From Mikania micrantha (taxonomy: Eukaryota > Streptophyta > Magnoliopsida > Asterales > Asteraceae), in contig CM018682.1 in the NCBI GenBank assembly GCA_009363875.1, positions 55,574,031 through 55,638,030 on the forward strand: a DNA stretch of 64,000 nt. The letters are read 5' to 3'. Positions 35,320 to 47,208 of the stretch are shown here, in pieces. The stretch's first letter is position 1. Each line of letters opens with the position of its first letter. The translations under genes were made by a program, and so were the position numbers. The notes beneath the pieces were generated by a model. The model was not told where the DNA came from. It did no database searches and worked only from the letters and a program-made list of their open reading frames with translations.

Positions 35320-36212
35320 ACGATGAGGGATGTTTATTTTGGTTGTTATTGTATAGTCGGATAGGTTGTGAGTATGTGATGCATAGGGAAATTTTGTTTG
35401 TAAAATAGATTCCTGATAGTTAGTATGGATGAATCGGTTCTGATAGTTCTTGTATTATAACCTTGTGTTGTATGAAATTATGGTACTGTAATAATATGGG
35501 TGTTTTGTATATCTATCTGTATAATGAGCTATGTGTGTGAACTATAATTAATTTTTCTGTGTGAGAACATAACCGTATTCGAACGAATTAAAAATGTGAA
35601 CATGTTGAACTAAAATATATATTTCGCTGAAATACAGTACGGGAGCAATACTGTATGCGAATATATCAAACTAAAATATATATTTTGCTGGAATACAGTA
35701 CGGGAGCAATACTGTATGCAAATATATCTGTGACTAAAGTACAGTACGAGAGCCATACTGTACGAGAACATGTCTGAATTGTGAACGTATCTAATAGTGA
35801 ACATGTCTGTAACTAAAGTACAGTACGAGAGCCATACTGTACGAGAACATATCTATGGTCTGTATGAGAACTTAATGTATGAACTGAGAACATATTAGAG
35901 AACTTGTGTGAGAACATGTCCTAGTTCTGTATGAACATATTTCTAAAAACATGTGTTGCAATGCAAAGAGCTGGGTAAGACTCTAACATGTTTTTGAAAT
36001 AACAGGACTAAGTATAACTACGAACAATTGTGTGATCTGTGTATAATACAAACATGTCGGGACTGAATTCATGTAGTTATACTATATTCTTTATAATCAC
36101 ATTTCAATATAAATTTCAGTGTAACTGAATATGATTGAATTTATGTGATAGAATGGGTTATATCTTTAATGTTCTTAAACTGACCTGAATTTGTCTGCTT
36201 GTGAGCAGATTA
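35320..36212 (+). repeat. Leader between extra ORF and gag, with 58-bp tandem units
   Basis: About 35609-35851 has four units of about 58 bp with gaps. Each centres on the hairpin-forming ACAGTACGNGAGCNATACTGTA. The rest is AT-rich and non-coding. An AG (TTGTGAGCAG, 36209) lies just before the gag ATG and could be a splice acceptor; this is a guess. Confidence 0.7.
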
Positions 36213-37600
36213 ATGGCTCCAAAAAGAGGTCGACCAGCTAAGAAAGCTGCTAAGAACATTACAAACCCTGAACAAAATCAAGTTCCACTTGTGAATGTTG
36301 AATCAAATCCGGATCCGCATGTTAATCCGGAAGCGAACGTGGTTCCACCTAGGAACTTGGAAACGAATACTACTCCACCAGTGAACCCTGGAACAGGCAT
36401 TGTTCCACCTGCTGGTACAAGCGGATCTGAAACAAATGAAGCTATGATAGCTCGTATTGTGCGTGAACAATTATCTGCTTGTGGTGTTCTGACACAACAC
36501 CAACCACATATCACCGCAGGTTCTGTTGGGGAACACGATCATGTTGAGCATAATGCTACCGGTGGTCACATTGAAACTCATACCACTACCGGTACAACTA
36601 CCATTATTCCTGATCCACCCCGACAGGGATGTACTTACAAGTATTTTGCTTCCTGTAACCCTCCGACTTTTACTGGCAAAGAAGGAGAGGCTGGTCTTTT
36701 AAGGTGAATCGAGGAGATGGAAACTACGCTCAAAATAAGTCAATGTTTGGAGGAGCATAAGGTGTCTTACGCTGCCTGTTCTTTGAAAGACTCTGCTTTG
36801 ACCTGGTGGAATACCCAGGCCAAGACTTTGGGTGCAGCCACAGTCGACTCAATGGGCTGGAATGATTTCAAAACTCTGATTAGATCAGAGTACTGTCCCA
36901 TTACTGAAATTCAAAAACTCCAGGAGGAATTCTGGAATCACTCGATGATCAGTGCTGACTGTCTTGCTTACACCGATCGTTTTCATGAACTCACTTGTTT
37001 ACTTCCCGATATGTTTCCCACGGAAGCAGCTTTAATCGAGAAGTACATTAAAGGTTTGATTCCCCAGATCCGGGGAATGGTGACTGCTGCTGAACCTACA
37101 ACCCTGAAACATACGATTCTTTTGACCACTAAGCTTACCAATGAGGCGGTAAGGAGTGGTACTCTGTCTTTGAAACCTCAGACGGCTCATAGTCGTAGTG
37201 ATGTCGGTACCTCGAATGTGTCAAAAGGTACCAAACGGAAGTGGTTTGGCAAAACCAAGGCGAAGGCTCCGGCTGAGATCACCCAGAGCAAGCCAACTGT
37301 GAAAAACTATGGTGCAAATGTTCCTGAGAGGAAAACTTATACTGGGCAGGCGCCCAAATGCAATAAGTGTCCACTCCATCACACGGGACGATGTCCTGTT
37401 TGTCTGAACTGTAACCGAGTTGGACATTATGCTAAATATTGCAACTTTCCTGCTCAGACACCAAACCAAGCACCACGACAAACCACTCAAACCAACCGGT
37501 CATGTTACAAATGTGGAAGCCCTGATCATCTCATGCGAAACTGTCCGAACAATAACACCAATCCGGGAACTGAAGCTAGGGGAGAGCTTTTCAGATTGGT
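36213..37600 (+). pseudogene. gag: Element D gag, one nonsense codon
   Basis: It starts at the ATG at 36213 (MAPKRGRPAKKAAKN, a basic AT-hook-like GRP motif). A low-complexity PxxN region leads to the capsid motif NPPTFTGKEGEAGLLR. TGA at 36705-36707 replaces the conserved Trp codon of the LxWIE motif. The frame then continues through SALTWWNTQAK and two complete knuckles, CLNCNRVGHYAKYC and CYKCGSPDHLMRNC (about 37405-37550). A single missing base at about 37579-37583 shifts the frame before protease. With normal spacing elsewhere, gag was recently functional. Confidence 0.93.
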
Positions 37601-40600
37601 GCGACCGAGGCAAGACATGATGCAAATATTGTTACTGGTACGTTTCTTCTTAATAATCTATACGCATCAGTTTTGTTTGACACAGGAGCGGATAAGAGAT
37701 TTATCTCTCCTGAATTTGCATCATTAATTTCATTGCCTACGGTAGATCTAGAAACTCCTTATGTTATTGAACTTGCTAACGGCAAGTTGATCAAAACAAA
37801 CAATGTTATTCAAGGATGTTCCTTGAATTTGAATGATCATCTTTTCAATATTGATTTACTTCCTATTGAGCTTGGGAGCTTTGATGTCGTTGTTGGCATG
37901 GATTGGCTTTCTAATAACCAAGCGGAAGTTGTGTGTCAAAACAAGGTGATCCGTATTCCATTACCTAACGGTAATACACTGATAGTTCAAGGAGAACGAG
38001 CTGGTAGAAGACTTGGTATCATATCTTGTATGCAAGCTCAGAAATTCTTAAGGAAAGGCTGTTATGCTTTCCTAGCACATGTGACTGAGCACAATTCTTC
38101 ACCCAAACAAATCATAGATATCCCAGTAGTCAAGGATTTTCCTGAAGTTTTTCCTGAGGATATATCAGGATTACCCCTAGTGAGACAAGTTGAATTTCGA
38201 ATAGACTTAATTCCAGGTGCAGCACCTGTTGCTAAAGCCCCGTATCGGATTGCACCATCCGAAATGCAAGAACTTTCAGGTCAATTGCAAGAACTGTTAG
38301 ACAAAGGTTTTATCAGACCTAGTTTCTCACCCTGGGGAGCACCTATTCTTTTTGTGAAAAAGAAGGATGGTTCATTCAGGATGTGTATTGACTACAGGGA
38401 ACTCAATAAACTGACAATCAAGAACCGTTATCCACTACCTCGTATCGATGATCTGTTTGATCAACTACAAGGTGCTACTTATTTTTCAAAAATCGATTTA
38501 AGATCTGGATATCATCAGTTACGTATTCATGATGATGACATTCCTAAAACTGCTTTCAGAACTCGATACGGACATTACGAATTTTTAGTGATGCCATTTG
38601 GTTTAACCAATGCACCAGCAGTTTTCATGGATCTGATGAATCGAGTATGTAGACCTTATCTGGATAAATTTGTGATTGTGTTTATTGATGATATTCTTAT
38701 TTATTCTCGAAATCAACAAGAACATGCTCAACACTTGAAATTAATTCTAGAACTTTTGGCACGTGAAAAATTATATGCCAAGTTCTCCAAGTGTGAGTTC
38801 TGGTTACGAGAAGTTCAATTTCTTGGTCACGTAGTAAATCAAAACGGTATTCAAGTGGATCCCAGTAAGATTCAGGCGGTGAAACAATGGGAAACACCAC
38901 GGACCCCGACTGAAATACGCCAATTTTTGGGGTTGGCAGGTTATTATCGCCGGTTTATCAAGAACTTTTCAAAGATAGCCTTGCCACTGACTACATTGAC
39001 ACAGAAAAATCAACCGTTTATATGGAGTTCTCAACAGGAGGAGGCGTTCCAACTGTTAAAACACAAACTCTGCAACGCACCTATCTTGGCACTACCGGAA
39101 GGTACGGATAACTTCACAGTGTATTGTGATGCTTCACGTCAAGGTCTTGGGTGTGTTCTAATGCAGAAGGATAAGGTAATTGCTTATGCTTCTCGACAAC
39201 TGAAAGTACATGAGAAGAACTATACCACACATGATCTAGAACTTGGTGCAGTAGTGTTTGCACTCAAGATTTGGAGACATTATCTGTACGGAACTAGGTG
39301 TATTATATACACTGATCACAAAAGCCTCCAACACATTCTAGATCAGAAAATGTTGAACATGCGACAGAGGCGATGGGTTGAACTGCTGAACGATTACGAC
39401 TGTGAGATTCGTTATCACCCAGGCAAAGCAAATGTTGTAGCTGATGCTTTAAGTCGCAAGGAACGAGTCAAGCCTATACGTGTGAAAGCGTTAGGTATGA
39501 CTATTCAAACTAGTCTAATTCCTCAAATTAAAGAAGCTCAGCAACAAGCTTTACAAGCAACGAACTATTCTGCTGAGGGACTAAGAGGATTAGATAAGAA
39601 ACTCGATACCAAAGACGATGGACTGTTGTATTTCAAAGACCGAATGTGGGTTCCCCTATTCGGTAACTCTCGAACTATTATCTTGGATGAGGCGCATAAA
39701 TCCAGGTATTCTATTCATCCAGGTGCTGATAAAATGTATAAAGATCTTAAGGATTTTTACTGGTGGCCTGGAATGAAGAAACAAATAGCTGAATACGTGG
39801 ATCGATGTTTAACATGTCTCAAAGTCAAGGCTGAACATCAACGACCTTCTGGGTTATTGCAACAACCTGAGATTCCCATGTGGAAATGGGATCAGATCTC
39901 TTTGGATTTCATTACTAAATTACCCAGAACATCACATAATCATGACTCTATATGGGTTATCGTTGATCGCCTTACGAAATCTGCGCATTTCTTACCCATC
40001 CGAGAAGACTATTCTATGGATCGACTCGCTAAACTCTATGTTAATGAGATTGTGTCTCGACATGGAGTACCGATCTCTATCATTTCTGACAGGGATAGTC
40101 GATTTATGTCTCGATTTTGGCAAACTCTTCAGAATGCTCTGGGCACGCAAATCAATATGAGCACAGCTTATCATCCACAAACTGACGGGCAGACTGAACG
40201 AACAAATCAAACTCTTGAAGACATGCTCAGAAGCTGTGTGATTGATTTTGGAGGTAGCTGGGATATTCATCTTCCACTTGTTGAATTCTCATACAATAAC
40301 AGCTACCATACCAGTATTCAATGCGCTCCATTCGAAGCACTTTATGGACGCAAATGTAGATCACCTATCTGTTGGTCAGAAGTAGGTGAGAATCAAATCA
40401 TAGGCCCAGAATTCATTCAGGAAACAACGGATAAGATCGCACTCATTCAGGAACGAATCAAAGCTGCTCGCGATCGTCAAAAGAGTTATGCTGATAATCG
40501 CCGAAGACCACTCGAATTTCAAGCAGGTGATCGGGTAATGTTAAAAGTGTCACCTTGGAAAGGCATTTTTTGATTCGGAAGGAGAGGTAAACTTTCACCA

Positions 40601-40942
40601 AGATTTGTAGGGCCATTTAAAATTCTGGAACGAATTGGATCAGTAGCCTACAGACTTGAATTACCTCTTGAACTTAGTAACATTCACGATGTCTTTCATG
40701 TGTCTAATCTGAAGAAATGTTTAACTGATGAATCATTGATCGTACCTCTCGAAGAGATTCATATTGACGAAAAACTTCAGTTCAGTGAAGAACCAATAGA
40801 GATAATGGATCGGGAAATGAAAGTGCTAAAACGTAGCCGCATACCAATTGTTAAAGTGCGGTGGAACTCGCAACGTGGACCCGAATATACATGGGAACAT
40901 GAAGATCAAATGAAATCAAAGTACCCACATCTATTCTCATAA
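37601..40942 (+). pseudogene. pol: Element D pol, near intact with one late stop
   Basis: The frame is open from before protease (FDTGADKRF, about 37675) through RT (IDYRELNKLTIKNRYPLPR; catalytic FIDDILIYSR near 38680), RNase H (YCDASRQGLGCVLMQ, then TDHKSLQHI), integrase HHCC (HPGADKMYKDL to CLTCLKVKAEH) and DDE (SLDFITKL, ISDRDSRF, TDGQTERT). TGA at 40571-40573 replaces an Arg codon (CGA) in the conserved block after SPWKG. The same frame resumes to the chromodomain-like tail (RSRIPIVKVRW to KYPHLF) and ends at TAA, 40940-40942. All catalytic residues I can identify are present. It carries out cDNA synthesis and integration; the tail targets chromatin in relatives. Confidence 0.95.
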
Positions 40943-40969
40943 ATGATTGTCATAATGTAAGTCTTCACT

Positions 40970-41005
40970 AAATTTCGGGACGAAATTTCTCTAACAGGAG
41001 GAGAC
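40970..41005 (+). promoter_or_regulatory. PPT and perfect palindrome of element D
   Basis: AAATTTCG and CGAAATTT (40970-40977, 40981-40988) are perfect 8-bp arms around GGA. The purine tract AGGAGGAGAC ends at 41005 beside the 3' LTR. Confidence 0.92.
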
Positions 41006-43144
41006 TGTGACAGTTGCATACAAGAATTACGTCATAAGTGACGTGAGCACATTTGATCATTCTAGAAATCCACGTTGTTTTAATACTTGTAATTGTTACA
41101 GAATGATAGTAGGTGAGAAATGATGAACGTGGACGAAAACCGTGCACAAAACGGAGTCCTGGACTGGCCGGAATCGAAAAACGAAGAAAAATCACTAAGT
41201 GTTGGTCGACTGGACTCATCGCGGTACGCGATGGAGGGGTCGAGAATCCTCCGCGGTACGCGATGATTGCAAAATATCTAAGATTCCTCCGGATTTCTCC
41301 GCGGTACGCGAAGCCCCTTTTGGCTTTTGGTCGCGGTACGCGACGAGTATGGCGGTGGAGAAATCTGATCTACTTCATCAGATTTCATGCAGAAGAAGTT
41401 ATTTTCTTCTTCTTGCGTAAACTCGACCCACCAGGTGAAGAAACAACCATTTCCATCATCTAAACTCTTTTCTGAAGCTGCCAGAATCCATCAATTGCAC
41501 CCGTGAACGTGTTTACAGGTTCTGATCGTTGTTTTGAAGCCAGATATCCGTCATATTAGGTAACGATCCGTTTAAACCTTCTAGTTTGATTTTGATTGAT
41601 TAGATCTTGATTTTGAACGTAATGACATAGTTAGGATTGTTGATTATTGCCTAGATGATGGCTAGGATTGATTATAAACAAAGAACACGAAGTTTTAACG
41701 GTTAAATCCTTGTTTTGATCCGTTGTAATGCTCGGTTTGCATGAAACCATACCCATGATTATAATGGTTTAATCCATTTGATTATAACAATGTAGGTGAT
41801 TGGTTGGATTAATCCTTGAAATGCAAGGTTAAATCCAAGTGTTTCAAACTAATCACGATCATTAACATACTTATTGGAATGATTATCTGATGTTTATGAT
41901 AACAGTCAGATTAGTATGTTAAACCTGGTTATTATACCTATTTTGATGCTACATTGTGATATTTCATGATATTTGGGTAATCAACAACAAGGATTTATCA
42001 TTCCTAAGCCATTAAATTATCTAGAAACTGTTACAGTATTATAATCAACAACATTATCTATTTGGTTAATCTGAGATTATTCTAATTAATCCAGTGTGTC
42101 ATCAACTTTGTGTTAGGAATCTAATGCAATGTAGGTTCCTACGTTATCATACATTGTATGATATAACATTATATTAATTAATTACATAATTAGTATCGAG
42201 TTGATGATTCACTAAGCAATGTCTTTGACATTGAACGTTCAGAAAGATCTAATCAGTAAACTAGAACATAAATAACTTATTAAATATAACTAAATGCAGA
42301 ATCATCTCTGTATTATCAGTTTGGTGATACTCTGCTACACCTATATTATCAGGTGAGTTTCGTACAACCCCTTTTATTTTTAATCTTTTATAAACATCGG
42401 GGAAACTCTGCAAACTGTTGTCTGAACATATGATATGCATCAATGATATATGTGTGATTTCATGTGATTTTGTGGGATTTCATGGGATTTTGCCTGTAGA
42501 CTGAACTCTATCATGGAACTGAAAGTCCTCATTTTTGAACTGTATCTAGTGAACCCATGTGTGGCCGAGCAGAAAACATTGATAGTACTATTGGTTGACA
42601 CCCCATTCGCTGGGAGGGTTGCATCTCCCCTTGTGTGAATGTTTGTTATCTGTTTCCTGAACTTCTTAATGGTGTGATAGACATTAAGATAATGAGGCAC
42701 TAAGATATGTACCGACGGGTAATATCTTGAGACAGACTAGACGTCCGAAAGGAACTAGATACAGGTCCCATGGTTATCCGGAACTGAACTTTTGAGAACG
42801 TGCTTATCATATCATATTGTTTTAAATTGAACTGTCGATCTCACCAGCTTTGTGCTGACGTTTCAAACTTAATTCTTTTTGCAGGGAGACAGTGACACTC
42901 GGTGAGGCAGCACTTCAAACACTAGTAATTAAATAAGTTAGTTGTGTAATAAACTTAGTTGTAAATTATGATACTGATTGTAATGACGAAACCCTGTACT
43001 GTATTTATTTTAAGTTAATCTGTGTGCTTATGATATCGGTTCAAGTAAGTCACCCCTCATCTCGGAGACATCACCACTATGCTTCCGCAACCGATTCAGT
43101 GACGTCAGACCATACACGAGGTGACGAGGGGTGGGGGTGTGACA
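41006..43144 (+). repeat. 3' LTR of element D
   Basis: It has the same 2,139-bp length as the 5' LTR. Visible differences include CATACA/CATACG near 41020, GATAGT/GATATT near 41105, TGAAGC/TGACGC near 41475 and GAACGTG/GAACATG near 42800. It ends GGTGTGACA before the duplication CCCGA. Confidence 0.95.
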
Positions 43145-43149
43145 CCCGA

Positions 43150-44292
43150 GCGAATGGCTCAGGAGGCCACAGCCATTCGGCATTGGCCATTCGGCCGGCC
43201 TGTGGCAGCCTTCATTCGGTGCTTTGGCACAGCATGTACAACTCTCCCATTTCGACTCTCGTGGCTAGCACAACAAGTCTAACATGTTCCTAGTTCATTC
43301 TAGGTGTGTTTGAGGTGTTTTCCTTAGGGTTTTAGGGCTTGAAACCGGCTAACAAAGTGGATCGAACCATGGGTTAGAAAACCCTAAAATCGCCACTTTG
43401 GGGCTCAGATTACCTTCGATTCTGAGATCTCTGAGTCGGATCCTTTGTACTTTCGTGTAGAGGAGATCACAAACTTCGATTTGGTTCAAGAATCACTCGA
43501 TTTCGTGAAGAAACGAGCAAGTTATGGTTGTTTGAAGTTCAAGATTTTAGTGAGAGAAGGAAACCAGGATTTAGGGTTTTAGAGAGAGAAAGGAGAGGGA
43601 AAATGAGGGATATGAGCTCATTCAAGGTATTTATACCTCGAGTGAGTTCGGGTTCGTTTCGGTTCCTCGTTTCGTGTTTTTGTTGCGTTTCCGAATCGTA
43701 ACGCGCGTAACATACATGTTTTAAATAAAAAGTTCCTTTAATTTATTTTTGATGAGTTTCAAAATTGTAAACCGTTAAAATATTATGTTTTCTTAATTTA
43801 TTATCATTCGTTTTTCGTTTCTGTTTTGTTTCGTTAGAAAACGTCACTTACGCGTGTTTTCGTACAGAGCGCTAACTGTATGAACACGATCGTACGTTTC
43901 ACTTTCTGATTTTGTTTTCTACTTTTCAGTCATCATTTCAGATCGTTAAGCTTTCAGATCTATTCATACAGATCGTCACCTATACGAATAATTCGTCGGT
44001 TTAGCATTCTGTAACAACAACTGTTATGGTTTTGTTCTGTTTATCTTCACATACGTTTATACCTAATAGTATGAAATCAAACATGTGTGTACCTGTTCAG
44101 TGTTGTCTGATGTGTTTCTGACTGTTAAACCATGAGGTTTAAATCAGATTTCAGAACAATAGCATAATGGTTTAGTGTCAAGCATCCAAATATCAATAGC
44201 ATACCATAGTTCACATAGTTTGTGCCTGAGTTACTATGCAAGTTTACTGTGCAACTTACTGTTCCGGTAACGATTCCAACACAGATGTTACA
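43150..44292 (-). repeat. Solo LTR E, 5' part (U3 and leader start)
   Basis: This continues the GAATGG/CATTCGG array, then in element sense (right to left) contains TGTAACATCTG at 44292, the block ACCGACGAATTATTCGTATA/GGTGACGATCTG (about 43975-44012), TTTACAATTTTGAAACTCAT (43751-43771), CpG-rich sequence and TATAAATA (43628-43635). Confidence 0.88.
43628..43635 (-). promoter_or_regulatory. TATA box of LTR E
   Basis: TATAAATA on the minus strand lies about 120 bp downstream of the shared TTTACAATTTTGAAACTCAT motif, the same layout as in LTRs C and I. Confidence 0.65.
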
Positions 44293-45265
44293 ATGGGGAT
44301 AGTATTAAAGTTTCATTTCATGTCATCAACTTTGGGCAATCTATAAATCAAGTATAAAGATTAACAAGGTAGAGGTTGATAGGATTTCGTTATGATGCAA
44401 TAAACTAAAGTTTCTTTAAAATACAACAGAGTTTAACCTTAAATTGTGTATGGTCTGAGATTCATTAAGGAAACCATAAATTAGGGTTTTCAAAGACAAG
44501 GATTTTTCCTAGATCATACTAACAATTGAATGTTTGGGTTTTCACTAACAAGAGTTTCCATAAATTACATTATAAACTAAACATGGGTTTTGATATTATT
44601 GGGTTCGATCAAAGTATTTGATAAATCATGAGGATCAAAGATCATAGTCTAAGGATAAAGTGTTGGGCTCACGGCTAATACTTAACACTTAGACAATTCA
44701 TGAGAACATATAATTACATTAGATAGTTATTTGAACTATCTAGGATGGATTATACACAGAATCGATCAAGGAATCAAGAATAAACAAAAGCTAGTAATGG
44801 GCCTGAGGTTAATCAAATAGGATTAACCCAGGGCCATCATGTTTAATTATGCTTTTCTTAAATTAATTACGTTTTTAATAAAAGAAAGTGATTTATAAAC
44901 TTTGTTAAATTAAAATAAATGATTTTTAACCTAAAGGTTTAACTTAAAATGAATTAACTTAAAAATGTCTTAATTAAAGACTTGTGATGAAAATTGTATA
45001 AACCTTATCTAATTAAGGTTTAGATGTGTTTAATTATGGGATAAAGGGTTAATTATGGGTAATATGTTTAAACTAGTTAGATGGAATCTTAGAAACACAT
45101 AGTAACATAGGACACTTAGTTGCACATCGAGACCAAAACCCTAGATACGACTATTATAAATACTTATCGTATTCGAATCCTCTTAAAACAACTTAGGTAC
45201 CGAAGAAACATAGTCTACAAATAACGAGCGCGCATTTTGTGGTAAATCTATACAGAGCAACACAG

Positions 45266-46714
45266 GCGAGCTCATTGCCCCTTTTCTAAACATTTTTGTT
45301 TTCAAACGCGGGGCTGAGAAGCTTGCGCAAACCTTTTTATTTAAATATGTTTTACGTAAATGCTTTTACTTATTGTATGTTTTATATATATATATATATA
45401 TATATGTTTATACTCCTAGACTCTTGTCTAGGTATATGTTATGCAGGATTAACTAACGAATTAATTAATTACTCTTATGAGTAATACCTTAATTCTAAAA
45501 CTTTAAAACAAACACTTAGTCCATCAAATTCAAATTCATAGAATCTAAACTCAAAGTGTAACCAAGAGAACTAAAGCTAAAGATCAAATTCAAGGGAATC
45601 TAATTTAGTGTGTGTTCAGTAAAACTAAAGATCATATTCAAGAATCTATAATCATTGTGGAAATCATGGAATTCTAAAGATCAGAATCAAGGGAATCATA
45701 ACCGTGTGTGAATCAATGAGATAATGAAATCATTAAGATCTAATAAAATCATTAATGCTTAAGTTAAGGTGGATGTTAGTTGTATGTAAATCAAGACCAC
45801 GTGTAACACACGGAAAGTCCCGTCATAAATAGTAGACTCTTGTAGTCAAGCTATATGGGCATAACTAAAATGATCAAACGAAATCAAGAGAACAAAGACG
45901 ATCAAGAATCAAAGGATATCTTAAAGTCCCGACATGTACAGTAGGCCTGAGGGTCAAGCTGATATGGGCACATCATGAAAGTCCCGACATATACAGGTAG
46001 ACTCATTTGGTTCATGCCTGATATGGGCCACATGTGAGAGGGTACAACTTGGACACCACCAACAACTAAGTCTAATTGATTGAGTCAAATAAGGCCTAAT
46101 CATCATGTCTTAGTTGTATTTAAATGATTAATTATTTATTTAATTAAACATTTAATATTATGTTTCTACAAGTGCTTTGGGTAATCATGAATACATGGTG
46201 AACTCAAGAAATCAGAGGTATTTCAATTTGTGGAAATCAAAATCTAATATGAAGGTGAATGGAATGAAACGTTTAATTATCATTAACAACAATATGCTAA
46301 GCAGTCCGGTATGTGGTGGGACGGTGGCTGGGGCTTGTCCCCTACATATGCCCTATATATAAGCATACTTGATTGGATAGCATAGGTGGTCGTTGATGAG
46401 GTTAAGGTTGTCATTTCGGGGGATCAAGGTAAACATTTTTCAGGGTAATCAAATGTTGTGAATCAATAGTATGGGATGAAATGCTTAATTATTATCAAGA
46501 ACAATGTATCATGTGGTTCGGTATGTGGTGGGACGGTGGCTGGGGCTTGTCCCCTACATATGCCCTATATATAAGCATATTGCACATGATGGTTAGGTGG
46601 TTAATGCTGAGGTTAATGTTTTCATCCAAGTGGTTATTAAAATTCATTTTTTAACTAAAACTACATGAACTCACCAACCATGTGTTGACTTGATCTTTTT
46701 GCATGACTTCTCAG
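45266..46714 (+). other. Putative LTR-embedded intron (LTR B), GC donor
   Basis: The donor position reads CAG|GCGAGC, so it would be a GC-AG intron of 1,449 bp ending GCATGACTTCTCAG. GC donors are a minor but accepted class. Inferred by alignment with GT donors in LTRs H, I, E and G. Confidence 0.4.
46256..46630 (+). repeat. 211-bp tandem duplication in LTR B
   Basis: Two copies are offset by 211 bp (GTATGTGGTGGGACGGTGGC at 46310 and 46521). Each includes the CCCTATATATAAGCATA block. Confidence 0.92.
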
Positions 46715-47042
46715 GTGACGAACAGGTCAAATAAGAAGTTATTGCTTTTGGACTAGGATGCCAGATAAAGGACCTAGTGTTTTTGGACCCGCATATTTTT
46801 GAAACACCATTTTACAAGTTTATTTTGTATATCTTGTGCAGATACAAGATAGGAAATTATGATGTTGATAGTAGATTTACATTGTTAAATTATGAACTAA
46901 ACTGATGTAATTTAACTTTGTAATTCTATTTTCATTTAGCAGTTTCTCATTAGATATCATGTGCAATGTAAACAATCTGATCAACCACGATTATCATTCC
47001 CGACGGGAAAGTCAATCCAACTCGCTGGCTCGGTGTGTGACA

Positions 47043-47208
47043 GATTGGTATCAGAGCCATAGTTATAGAGAAATATAGGTCATATTATTTTAACTGTTTG
47101 GCCTAGACTATAACCTAGGGACCATTCATGTAGAGAACATATGATTTATATACTTGCATTGTGTCTTCTGTATTCAATCATTGTACTAACCGATATCTTA
47201 ATGATTCT
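47043..47208 (+). other. Second B-family leader with primer site
   Basis: Directly after the B 3' LTR comes TGGTATCAGAGCC (47046-47058) and about 150 bp matching the B leader (10142-10300). The match ends at about 47208, before the gag ATG. This LTR is thus shared by two internal regions in tandem, the second almost wholly lost. Confidence 0.85.

Larger units (their letters stand above)
32039..43144 (+). mobile_element. Element D, young complete Ty3/gypsy retrotransposon
   Basis: The 11,106-bp insertion is bounded by TGTGACAGTTGC and GGTGTGACA and flanked by the duplication CCCGA (32034-32038, 43145-43149). It has two 2,139-bp LTRs, a primer site, an extra ORF, gag, pol, PPT and chromodomain-like tail. 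The LTRs differ at about 16 sites by eye (about 0.75%), no length change. At the commonly used plant rate of 1.3e-8 per site per year that is roughly 0.3 million years. It lies in the CCGAATG array of solo LTR E. Confidence 0.95.
16386..44292 (-). mobile_element. Solo LTR E (minus) with nested elements C and D
   Basis: The outer ends are TGTCAAACCCC (16386) and ATGTTACA (44292), both flanked by the perfect 5-bp duplication ATGGG (16381-16385 and 44293-44297). It sits inside the 3' LTR of element B. Without the two nested elements and their extra duplications the LTR is 16386-17684 + 29853-32038 + 43150-44292, about 4.63 kb. No internal region or primer site flanks it, so it is a solo LTR left by LTR-LTR recombination. 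Orientation follows from its GTGTGACA-type end at 16386 and its TATA box near 43628 on the minus strand. Confidence 0.92.
44298..47042 (+). repeat. 3' LTR of element B, second part
   Basis: It resumes after the ATGGG duplication and runs to GGCTCGGTGTGTGACA at 47042. It holds the donor-like CACAG|GCGAGC (45265/45266) with GCCCC and GGGGC arms, a (TA)n run (45380-45405), three AAGTCCCG-initiated repeats (45819-46030), a 211-bp tandem duplication (about 46256-46630) and the acceptor CTTCTCAG (46714). Confidence 0.92.
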
